Assembly (NCBI GenBank): GCA_964622685.1
Contig: CAZUUU010000190.1
Span: forward strand, 1 to 6,505
Direction of reading: 5' to 3'
DNA from: Methylibium sp964622685
GTDB taxonomy: Bacteria; Pseudomonadota; Gammaproteobacteria; Burkholderiales; Burkholderiaceae_C
Length of the DNA stretch: 6,505 bases
In this document: piece by piece, positions 1-4,908 of the stretch
How positions within the stretch are numbered: the stretch's first letter is position 1
Layout of the letters: each line of letters begins with the position of its first letter
Made by a program: the position numbers and the translations under genes
The notes under the pieces: model-generated
Database searches by the model: none
The model's input: the letters and a program-made list of their open reading frames with translations, nothing else
Told to the model about the DNA's origin: nothing

Positions 1-978
1 TTCACCATCATCGAGCAGGCCACCCCGCGCCTGCACCGCTCGGAGCTCGCCGTGCCTGGCACGAACACCGCGATGTTCGAGAAGGCCGCGGCCTCGGCCG
101 CCGACATCGTCTTCCTCGACCTCGAGGACGCGGTCGCGCCCGACGACAAGGCGCAGGCCCGCAAGAACATCGTGCAAGGCCTCAACGAGGTCGACTGGGG
201 CACGAAGACGATGATGATCCGCATCAACGGCCTGGACACGCACTACATGTACCGCGACGTGGTCGACATCGTCGAGGCCTGTCCGCGGCTGGACATGATC
301 CTGATCCCGAAGGTGGGTACGGCCGCGGACGTCTACGCGATCGACATGCTGGTGACGCAGATCGAGGCGGCCAAGGGTCGCAGCAAGCGCATCGGCTTCG
401 AGGTGCTGATCGAGACGGCGCTGGGCATGGCCAACGTCGAGGCGATCGCGCAGTCCAGCAAGCGGCTCGAGGCGATGAGCTTCGGCGTGGCCGACTACGC
501 CGCGTCGACCCGCGCGCGCACCACGGTGATCGGCGGCGTCAACAAGGACAGCGTGGTGCTGAGCGACAAGGACGAGAACGGCAATCGCCAGACCTTCTGG
601 ACCGACCCCTGGCACGCCGCCCAGACCCGCATGATGGTGGCCTGCCGCGCCTACGGCCTGCGCCCCATCGACGGCCCCTTCGGCGACTTCGGCGACCCGG
701 ACGGCTACAAGTCCGCCGCCAACCGCGCCGCGGTGCTGGGCTACGAAGGCAAGTGGGCCATCCACCCCTCGCAGATCGCACTGGCCAACGAGGTCTTCAC
801 GCCCAGCGCCGCCGAAGTCACCAAGGCGCGCCGCATCCTCGAGGCGATGGCGCAGGCCAGCAAGGAAGGCAAGGGCGCCGTGTCGCTGGACGGCCGACTG
901 ATCGACATCGCGAGCATCCGCATGGCGGAGGCGTTGATCGCGAAGGCGGATTCGATCAAGGCGGCGACGGCGCGCTGA
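1..978 (+). CDS. mcl: Malyl-CoA lyase (HpcH/HpaI aldolase family), 5' end cut by window edge
   Basis: Cleaves L-malyl-CoA reversibly to acetyl-CoA and glyoxylate in the cytoplasm, in the serine cycle or the ethylmalonyl-CoA/glyoxylate pathways. The frame is open from base 1 to a TGA at 976-978, giving 325 visible residues. The first residues (FTIIEQATPRLHRSELAVPG) match the start of serine-cycle MclA proteins from about their third residue, so only two or so codons appear to be missing; the GTG at 52 is internal. Family landmarks, numbered from the first visible residue: LDLEDAVAPDD (39-49), MIRING with the substrate-binding Arg74, IETALG with a likely Mg-binding Glu138, FGVADYAAS with a likely Mg-binding Asp165, and near the C-terminus GRLIDIASIRMAE, which carries the aspartate donated by the neighbouring subunit in related structures. 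The length fits the family (about 320). It resembles the Methylobacterium-type serine-cycle lyase more than Rhodobacter Mcl1, judged from memory. A beta-methylmalyl-CoA or citramalyl-CoA activity cannot be excluded. Confidence 0.93.
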   Translation, partial: FTIIEQATPRLHRSELAVPGTNTAMFEKAAASAADIVFLDLEDAVAPDDKAQARKNIVQGLNEVDWGTKTMMIRINGLDTHYMYRDVVDIVEACPRLDMILIPKVGTAADVYAIDMLVTQIEAAKGRSKRIGFEVLIETALGMANVEAIAQSSKRLEAMSFGVADYAASTRARTTVIGGVNKDSVVLSDKDENGNRQTFWTDPWHAAQTRMMVACRAYGLRPIDGPFGDFGDPDGYKSAANRAAVLGYEGKWAIHPSQIALANEVFTPSAAEVTKARRILEAMAQASKEGKGAVSLDGRLIDIASIRMAEALIAKADSIKAATAR

Positions 979-997
979 GGTCGGAGCGGGCGCGAAG

Positions 998-1087
998 GCG
1001 GCTGGGGCGCTGCACTGCGCTCATGTCCTCCGCCCGGGCTGCGCCCGGGCTCCCCCTTTACTTCGCTCCGTGCAGCGCCCCAGCCGC
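998..1087. repeat. Nested inverted repeat, candidate dispersed intergenic element
   Basis: A perfect 18-bp inverted repeat has arms at 998-1015 (GCGGCTGGGGCGCTGCAC) and 1070-1087, separated by 54 nt. Inside the loop sits a second perfect hairpin: GCCCGGGC at 1032-1039 and again at 1043-1050, with a 3-nt loop. The element starts 20 nt after the mcl stop and ends before the converging small gene that stops at 1132. There is no T-tract after the outer stem, so it is not a textbook intrinsic terminator, although it could still stop transcripts from both sides. The structure resembles REP/BIME-type intergenic repeats. Copy number elsewhere in the genome is unknown; no second copy lies in this window. 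Confidence 0.7.
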
Positions 1088-1131
1088 GCTCGCTCGGCGG
1101 GGCGCTTTGGCCTACTGGCCGACACAAGGTT

Positions 1132-1446
1132 TCATGGGACAACACTCCCGGTGATGCCGATGTCTGCACCAACTCGCCCAGCTACCGCGATCGCGGCGTG
1201 CAGGCATTCGTACTGGACGCCTGGAGAAAGCACGAACCGAACGCGCGAAGACCGGTGACGTTCCTTGGCGAGGCGCAGCGCCTCTGGTAGCTCGTCGATC
1301 GTGGCGGCCAGTCCGTCCAGCGCATAGGAACAGGGCGCGAAGACCTGCAGCTTCGCAACGCTCTCAGGCTGCTGCGATGCGCACGCGCAGACGACGAGAA
1401 GGGCCGCGCACACTGCCAGAACGCCGATGACCCGACGCGAGCTCAT
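1132..1446 (-). CDS. Small exported protein with ExbD/TolR-like domain, unknown function
   Basis: This 104-residue frame begins at ATG 1444-1446 and ends in TGA at 1132-1134. Residues 1-23 form a secretion signal: basic start (MSSRR), hydrophobic core (VIGVLAVCAALLVV), then CACAS. Cleavage by signal peptidase I after Ala-Cys-Ala fits; lipidation at Cys22 is possible but Cys at position -2 is unusual for a lipobox. The rest (about 36-100) reads like the periplasmic C-terminal domain of ExbD/TolR: a strand, the segment LDGLAATIDELPEAL, a strand VRFVLSPGVQY, a helix, then GADIGITG. True ExbD has a membrane helix and a transport motor partner; neither is evident here. Cys39 and Cys81 could form a disulfide. 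It lies 55 nt downstream of the membrane-protein gene on the same strand, so the two may be co-transcribed. The frame stays open upstream, but that part is arginine/serine-rich and overlaps the neighbouring gene, so I start at the signal peptide. No strong ribosome binding site is seen. Confidence 0.62.
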   Translation of the reverse strand: MSSRRVIGVLAVCAALLVVCACASQQPESVAKLQVFAPCSYALDGLAATIDELPEALRLAKERHRSSRVRFVLSPGVQYECLHAAIAVAGRVGADIGITGSVVP

Positions 1447-1501
1447 CGACCCGGAGTCACGAGTTCTATCGCGTCGACCTAGCTGCGGCGCTTGCCGAAG
1501 G

Positions 1502-1951
1502 CTAGCGACCACTGGGTCCTTGGCGCGGGTAGAGCGCCACGAGCGCCAAGGCGGCTGCGAGTGCAGCAACTGCAAGAAAAGACTGCGGGAACGAAAAGGG
1601 ATCCCGCGGCAGTAGCTTGAAGTGGACGACGACCCGATCAACGACAAGCGCAGCAAGACCGAGCGCGGCGTTCCAGACAAACGCGGCAAGAAAGACTGAC
1701 TTCCTCAGATTGCCGGCTCCCCACGCTTCGCTCCGTGCGCGATGCGAACCCAAAGCGATGGTGCCCATGAGCGCCGACAGAAGCAAGGGCATGAAGAAGG
1801 CGAACACGACAGCTTTGGGTTCGGCTTCGGCATTCAGACCAAGACCGAAGCCAAGCAAGGCGAAGCCGATCAGTGTCACAGTGACGAACCAGCCCCGCGC
1901 ACCAAGGATGGCGACGTGAAGCAGTTCGACCAAAGGCGGAGGGCCGAACAT
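1502..1951 (-). CDS. Four-helix integral membrane protein, unknown function
   Basis: This 149-residue protein has four hydrophobic segments, at about 20-40 (WFVTVTLIGFALLGFGLGL), 47-67 (VVFAFFMPLLLSALMGTIAL), 87-104 (FLAAFVWNAALGLAALVV) and 123-141 (SFLAVAALAAALALVAL). The loop between helices 2 and 3 carries the charged stretch HRARSEAWGAGNLRK. I recognise no family. The ATG at 1949-1951 is chosen because it directly precedes MFGPPPLVELL, a natural membrane-protein start. A TTG at 2015-2017 is in frame, adds 22 polar, Arg-rich residues, and has a good GAGGAG at 2022-2027 only 4 nt before it, so it is a real alternative. Codons often end in T or A (CTT, GGT, TTG), unlike mcl, lysR and metK, which suggests a different origin. 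It follows brnA on the same strand after about 220 nt and precedes the ExbD-like gene by 55 nt. Confidence 0.66.
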   Translation of the reverse strand: MFGPPPLVELLHVAILGARGWFVTVTLIGFALLGFGLGLNAEAEPKAVVFAFFMPLLLSALMGTIALGSHRARSEAWGAGNLRKSVFLAAFVWNAALGLAALVVDRVVVHFKLLPRDPFSFPQSFLAVAALAAALALVALYPRQGPSGR

Positions 1952-2007
1952 AGACGACAGGCCGCGCGCCGACTCATGTCGCCCACTGCGCCGCCTTGAG
2001 TCGGATG

Positions 2008-2030
2008 CTAGAGGCAAGTCGCTCCTCTAG
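2008..2030. repeat. 7-bp inverted repeat over a possible translation start
   Basis: CTAGAGG at 2008-2014 and CCTCTAG at 2024-2030 form a perfect stem with a 9-nt loop. On the minus strand the structure contains the GAGGAG motif and the alternative TTG start of the membrane-protein gene, so folding could hide that start. No T-tract follows, so it is a poor terminator. Confidence 0.5.
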
Positions 2031-2074
2031 ACCCCCTTCTTCAGGCCTTTCGCGGAGACGTTGTCGAAGCTCCC

Positions 2075-2092
2075 AAGCTGGATGACCAGCTT
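2075..2092. terminator. Hairpin downstream of brnTA, weak terminator candidate
   Basis: AAGCTGG at 2075-2081 and CCAGCTT at 2086-2092 form a perfect 7-bp stem with an ATGA loop, 78 nt beyond the brnA stop. No U-run follows in the direction of brnTA transcription, so intrinsic termination is doubtful. Confidence 0.35.
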
Positions 2093-2169
2093 CGGGCGAG
2101 ATGCCATTGAAGCGCCTGGCGTTTGATCGACGACGTCTGGCACGACGCAGCGTGTCGCCTCGGACGACC

Positions 2170-2469
2170 TCACGCCCTGCGCGAGTGACGCGCAACGTAC
2201 TGCTGAAGCACACCGTCCATCCGTGACTGCCACCCTTCGCCCGTCGACTTGAAGTACGCCACGACTTCCGGGCTGTAGCGGACTGAGACGAGCAACTTCT
2301 TGTTATCCGACTTGGGTCGGCCACGCACCGCCTTCATCGGGACCATGGCTTGCAGTTGCCTGGGCGTCAGGGGTTGCGCGGCCGGGTCGGACCTTGCGGC
2401 TGCCGTGATCGCCTTGTCTTCCGCCACGGTCGGCATCACGACCGCAGGGCGCTTAGAAACTCTGGACAT
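2170..2469 (-). CDS. brnA: BrnA-family antitoxin and autorepressor
   Basis: This 99-residue protein is the antitoxin partner of BrnT. In characterised systems BrnA binds and neutralises the BrnT ribonuclease and, with its DNA-binding fold, represses the operon. The C-terminal half carries the family pattern: RGRPKSDNKK (49-58), the strand LLVSVRYSPEVV (59-70), then FKSTGEGWQSRMDGVLQQYV (73-92). The N-terminal 45 residues are Ala/Pro-rich and less conserved, and the protein is slightly longer than many BrnA proteins. The ATG at 2467-2469 lies 17 nt inside the end of brnT, which indicates translational coupling, and has a strong GAGGTGA ribosome binding site at 2476-2482 within brnT. The TGA stop is at 2170-2172. 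The family call is confident; neutralisation of this particular toxin is inferred from the pairing. Confidence 0.9.
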   Translation of the reverse strand: MSRVSKRPAVVMPTVAEDKAITAAARSDPAAQPLTPRQLQAMVPMKAVRGRPKSDNKKLLVSVRYSPEVVAYFKSTGEGWQSRMDGVLQQYVARHSRRA

Positions 2470-2722
2470 AGTGCTTCACCTCGCGTCGATTGGCCCTGCG
2501 CAAGCTGATGATCCTTCGCGCCTTGCCACGATCCACAAACGCCACGCAGTACACGATCCCGGTCTGCGGCGCCAACGCGATCATGCGCAACTCGCCGTAC
2601 TCGTACCGCTCGTCGACCCACACCAGCGATGCGTCCCAGTCGAGTTCGGCTGCCAGTGCCAGCGACAGCCCGTGCTTCTCTTGGTTGATCGCGTCCTTGG
2701 CGGGGTCGAACTCGATCCGCAT
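2453..2722 (-). CDS. brnT: BrnT-family ribonuclease toxin
   Basis: This 89-residue protein is the toxin of a type II toxin-antitoxin pair. Characterised BrnT has a RelE-like fold and cuts RNA, stopping translation until BrnA binds it. Family landmarks are visible in order: IEFDPAKD (3-10), NQEKHGLSLALA with the KHG motif at 16-18, VDERYEYGELRMIAL (36-50), IVYCVAFVDRGKARRIISLRRA (56-77) containing the RIISxRxA signature, and a final EVKHY (81-85). No key segment is missing and the length is normal, so it is probably intact. The ATG is at 2720-2722 and the TAA at 2453-2455, with a 17-nt overlap with brnA. The toxin-first order is typical of this family. Its start lies immediately after the palindromic operator, with only AAAGA before the ATG and no clear Shine-Dalgarno sequence. 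Confidence 0.92.
   Translation of the reverse strand: MRIEFDPAKDAINQEKHGLSLALAAELDWDASLVWVDERYEYGELRMIALAPQTGIVYCVAFVDRGKARRIISLRRANRREVKHYVQSF
2476..2482 (-). promoter_or_regulatory. Strong ribosome binding site of brnA inside brnT
   Basis: GAGGTGA on the minus strand lies 6 nt before the brnA ATG. It contrasts with the weak leader in front of brnT and would favour antitoxin synthesis from the shared mRNA. Confidence 0.7.
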
Positions 2723-2725
2723 TCT

Positions 2726-2743
2726 TTAATGTAGCTACATTAA
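2726..2743. promoter_or_regulatory. Palindromic operator of brnTA
   Basis: A perfect 18-bp palindrome, TTAATGTAGCTACATTAA, lies 3 nt upstream of the brnT ATG. It is AT-rich in a GC-rich setting and covers the putative -10 box. Ribbon-helix-helix-type antitoxins such as BrnA bind palindromes at their own promoters, so this is the expected autorepression site. Confidence 0.8.
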
Positions 2744-2756
2744 TTAGCTGCGTCAA
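2728..2756 (-). promoter_or_regulatory. Sigma-70-type promoter of brnTA
   Basis: Reading on the minus strand, TTGACG (2756-2751, 5 of 6 consensus) is followed after 17 nt by TACATT (2733-2728, 4 of 6). The -10 lies inside the operator palindrome. Only five bases separate the -10 from the brnT ATG, so a start of transcription at the usual distance would give an almost or fully leaderless mRNA. Confidence 0.55.
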
Positions 2757-2864
2757 CGACTTGGCAAGAGCTGCTCGTCGATGACCATCGGCCTTGCCCG
2801 ATTGCCGAGGGCGGTGCACATCGGCGCTGCCTCCAAAGGCGGCCTTGGGCAGGAACTCTGACGC

Positions 2865-3869
2865 CTAAGCCGCCGCGCTCCGCGCCTTCTTCACCCGCTG
2901 CGCCGCCGCCGGCTGGGCAGTCGCCCCGGTCGTGCGCCGCATCTGCTCCAGCCGCCAGTGGATCCAGGCCTGCCCGTGCACGCGCAGGAACTGCTCGAAG
3001 GCCGCGGCCGCCGCGGGCACCGGGCGCGACGACAGGTGCATCACGTGCCAGTCGCGCTCGATCGGGTGGTCGGCCATCGGCAGCAGGCCCAGGCGGCCGG
3101 TCTCCAGCTCCAGCACGCAGGCGTGCAGCGACAGGAAGGCCACGCCGAAGCCGGCGGCGCACATCTGCTTGATGGCTTCGTTGCTGGACATCTCGGCGCC
3201 GATCTCCAGCGAGGTGCCCTCGTCCTTGAACAATTGCTCCAGCGTCGTGCGCGTGCCCGAGCCGCGCTCGCGCACCAGCAGGTTGGCGGCGTTGAGCGCC
3301 TGCAGGCCCAGGCGGCCGGACGACATCAGCGGGTGGGTCGGCGCGGCGACGAAGGCCATGGGGTGCTTGGCGAAGGCGGCCGACACGGTCTTCAGCTCGG
3401 CCGGCGGGCGGCCCATGATGGCGAGGTCGATCTCCTGGCCGGCCAGCCGGGCCACGGTCTCGGCGCGGTTGCCGACCTGCAGCTTGACCTTGACCTGCGG
3501 ATGCTCGCGCACGAACTCCAGCAGCAGCGGCGGCAGCAGGTACTCGGCGGTGGTCACGGCGCCCACGCGCAGCAGGCCGGCGATGTCGCCGCAGTGCGCG
3601 GCCATCGCTTCGCCGGCCTCGCGCCACATCTCCAGGATGCGGGCCGCATAGGTGGCCAGCAACTCGCCGGCCTCGGTGAGCTTGACGCCGCGGGCGCTGC
3701 GCTTGAGCAGCGGCGTGCCGGCCGCGTCTTCCAGGATGCCGAGCTGGATCGACACCGCCGGCTGCGTGAGGTGCATCTCCTCGGCCGCCTTGGACACGCT
3801 GCCCAGCCGCGCGACCGCGTGGAAGGCGGCCAGCTGGCGGAAGGTGGCGTTGCGCAGCGGGTTGCTCAT
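2865..3869 (-). CDS. LysR-type transcriptional regulator, CbbR/QscR-like
   Basis: This 334-residue LysR-family regulator is a cytoplasmic DNA-binding protein that normally acts as a tetramer and responds to a small metabolite. The N-terminal winged helix-turn-helix spans about residues 8-67 (FRQLAAFHAVARLGSVSKAA, then LTQPAVSIQLGILE as recognition helix, then TPLLKRSARGVKLTEAG). A linker helix follows to about 93, and the effector-binding domain runs from about 98 (LLRVGAVTTAEYLLPPLL) to 300 (FEQFLRVHG). The C-terminal 30 residues are Arg/Lys/Ala-rich and look like a disordered tail. The pattern recalls CbbR and the related QscR, regulators of carbon fixation and the serine cycle; this subgroup call comes from memory. 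I start at ATG 3867-3869 because the DNA-binding domain begins there; the frame stays open upstream but runs into the divergent lipoprotein gene. It stops with TAG at 2865-2867. It diverges from the lipoprotein gene, whose promoter region it may control, as LysR proteins often do. Confidence 0.88.
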   Translation of the reverse strand: MSNPLRNATFRQLAAFHAVARLGSVSKAAEEMHLTQPAVSIQLGILEDAAGTPLLKRSARGVKLTEAGELLATYAARILEMWREAGEAMAAHCGDIAGLLRVGAVTTAEYLLPPLLLEFVREHPQVKVKLQVGNRAETVARLAGQEIDLAIMGRPPAELKTVSAAFAKHPMAFVAAPTHPLMSSGRLGLQALNAANLLVRERGSGTRTTLEQLFKDEGTSLEIGAEMSSNEAIKQMCAAGFGVAFLSLHACVLELETGRLGLLPMADHPIERDWHVMHLSSRPVPAAAAAFEQFLRVHGQAWIHWRLEQMRRTTGATAQPAAAQRVKKARSAAA

Positions 3870-3967
3870 GGCCAGCCCATCGTACGGCCGTCGCCGTGCG
3901 GCCATGTGCACGGCCGGACCGTTTGCCGGAGCCTCGGCCAAGGGAGGGCGCGTCCGCGGTTCGGGTG

Positions 3968-3993
3968 GCAATCGGCTCGCCGGAGCCGATTGC
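3968..3993. promoter_or_regulatory. 11-bp inverted repeat in the divergent lysR/lipoprotein promoter region
   Basis: GCAATCGGCTC (3968-3978) and GAGCCGATTGC (3983-3993) form a perfect 11-bp dyad around a GCCG centre, in the 202-bp region between the LysR start (3869) and the lipoprotein start (4072). It contains T-N11-A spacings (for example 3972/3984 and 3977/3989), the loose LysR-type binding pattern, so it may be the regulator's operator. No T-tract follows on either strand, which argues against a terminator. The rest of the region shows no clear -35/-10 pair. Confidence 0.5.
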
Positions 3994-4071
3994 GGCGATG
4001 ACATCATCCCGGCCGCGGCCACCGCCGCGTCCTGGCTCATGAGCCGTTCATCAACGACCCTGGGAGACCCC

Positions 4072-4848
4072 TTGAAGCTATCGTTCCGTCCGACCGGACT
4101 TGCCACTGCCGCCCTCGCTGCCGCCACCCTGACCGCCTGCGGCGGAGGTGGCGGCGACTCCGCGCCGCCGCCGGCGCCTCCCGCCAGCGCCGAAGGCGCC
4201 TATGTCGGCGCCCTGTCGGGCGCGAGCGTCAACGCCTTCCAGGGCCTGGTGCTCGAGACCGGCCAGTACTGGATGATCTACGGCACGGTGACGGGCGGCA
4301 GCTTCCTCGTCAACGGCCTGATCCAGGGCAGCGGCGCGTCGAACAACGGCAGCTTCACCTCCGCCGACCTGCGCGACTTCGGCGCCACGCCGGCCGCGGC
4401 CGGCACGCTGACCGGCACCTACACGGCCACGCCGTCGCTCGCCGGGACCCTGACCGTGCCGGGCGGCACCGTCGGCTTCAACGGCGGCGCGTTCTCGACC
4501 GCGGTCTACAACTACAACACGCCGGCGCTGCAGGCCACCATCGCCGGCACGTGGACGCTGTCGTCGACGACCGGCGACACGATGAACCTCGCCATTGCCG
4601 CCGACGGCAGCTTCGCCGGCACCACCGTGGCCGGCTGCGCCCTCGCGGGCACGGCGACGCCGCGGCCGTCGGGACGCAACGTCTACAACGTGTCGGTGAC
4701 CTACGGCGCGGCGCCCTGCCTGCTGGCGGGGCAGACCGTCACGGGCGTGGGCGTCTACTCGATCGTCACGCCGACCAACCGCCAGTTGCTGGTGGCGCTG
4801 GTGAATGCGGCGCGGACCGCAGGGAGTGTGGCGGTCGGGTCGCGGTGA
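4072..4848 (+). CDS. Predicted outer-membrane lipoprotein, beta-rich, unknown function
   Basis: This 258-residue protein has a lipoprotein signal peptide (MKLSFRPTGLATAALAAATL) and lipobox LTAC with Cys23, followed by a Gly run (GGGGGD) and a Pro/Ala linker to about residue 40. No Asp follows the lipidated Cys, so outer-membrane sorting is likely. The mature part (42-258) is rich in Gly, Thr, Ser and Ala with short alternating strands such as GTLTGTYTATPSLAGTLTV, giving an all-beta look. Two related sections seem present: one starting AYVGALSGASVNAFQGLVLETGQYW, and one starting ATIAGTWTLSSTTGDTMNLAI. Cys189 and Cys216 may pair. I know similar lipoproteins from Burkholderiales but none with a defined function. 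The TTG at 4072 is preferred, with GGGAGA at 4062-4067 before it and a normal signal length; an ATG at 4039 is in frame but has no ribosome binding site and would add 11 residues. It diverges from the LysR gene. Confidence 0.78.
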   Translation: MKLSFRPTGLATAALAAATLTACGGGGGDSAPPPAPPASAEGAYVGALSGASVNAFQGLVLETGQYWMIYGTVTGGSFLVNGLIQGSGASNNGSFTSADLRDFGATPAAAGTLTGTYTATPSLAGTLTVPGGTVGFNGGAFSTAVYNYNTPALQATIAGTWTLSSTTGDTMNLAIAADGSFAGTTVAGCALAGTATPRPSGRNVYNVSVTYGAAPCLLAGQTVTGVGVYSIVTPTNRQLLVALVNAARTAGSVAVGSR

Positions 4849-4870
4849 TCTGACCCGAGCCGAGGAAGTC

Positions 4871-4893
4871 GCCGGGGCCTGGACGGCCCCGGC
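4871..4893. terminator. Bidirectional hairpin between convergent lipoprotein gene and metK
   Basis: GCCGGGGCC (4871-4879) and GGCCCCGGC (4885-4893) form a perfect 9-bp GC stem with a 5-nt loop, in the 60-bp gap between the lipoprotein stop (4848) and the metK stop (4909). The position fits a shared terminator. Neither side has a strong T-run, so efficiency is uncertain. Confidence 0.65.
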
Positions 4894-4908
4894 TTGCGGC
4901 AGCCTGGC

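Larger units (their letters stand above)
1952..2169. other. Gap between brnA and the membrane-protein gene, with two hairpins
   Basis: No convincing gene is seen in this 218-bp stretch; the frames crossing it are rich in Arg and Ser and look like noise. It holds two perfect short inverted repeats, one at 2075-2092 and one at 2008-2030, listed separately. If the TTG start of the membrane protein is used, the coding part begins at 2017 and shortens the gap to 152 bp. Confidence 0.5.

Noticed and set aside
741..1172. Frames on both strands over the mcl 3' end and the inverted repeat
   Set aside because: They are out of phase with mcl, Arg/Gly/Pro-rich, and pass through the repeat element.
1061..1738. 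13-bp direct repeat CTTCGCTCCGTGC at 1061-1073 and 1726-1738
   Set aside because: A single 13-bp match in a 6.5-kb GC-rich window is plausible by chance, and the second copy lies inside a coding gene.
1952..2169. Integron attC site after brnA, suggested by the run of small same-strand genes
   Set aside because: I could not find paired RYYYAAC and GTTRRRY core sites; the hairpins present are short and unlike attC.
2300..2734. Plus-strand frame antisense to brnTA
   Set aside because: No recognisable domain; it mirrors two well-supported small genes.
2744..2864. Possible terminator or gene remnant between the LysR stop and the brnTA promoter
   Set aside because: Only an imperfect CCAAAGG/CCTTGG pairing near 2833-2848 is visible, with no T-run and no recognisable protein fragment.
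2958..4001. Plus-strand open frame (about 347 codons) across the LysR gene
   Set aside because: Low-complexity Gly/Arg/His/Gln composition; the reverse strand encodes a complete LysR regulator.
3870..4127. N-terminal extension of the LysR protein by 86 residues
   Set aside because: No domain is visible in it, and it would run across the divergent promoter region into the lipoprotein signal sequence.
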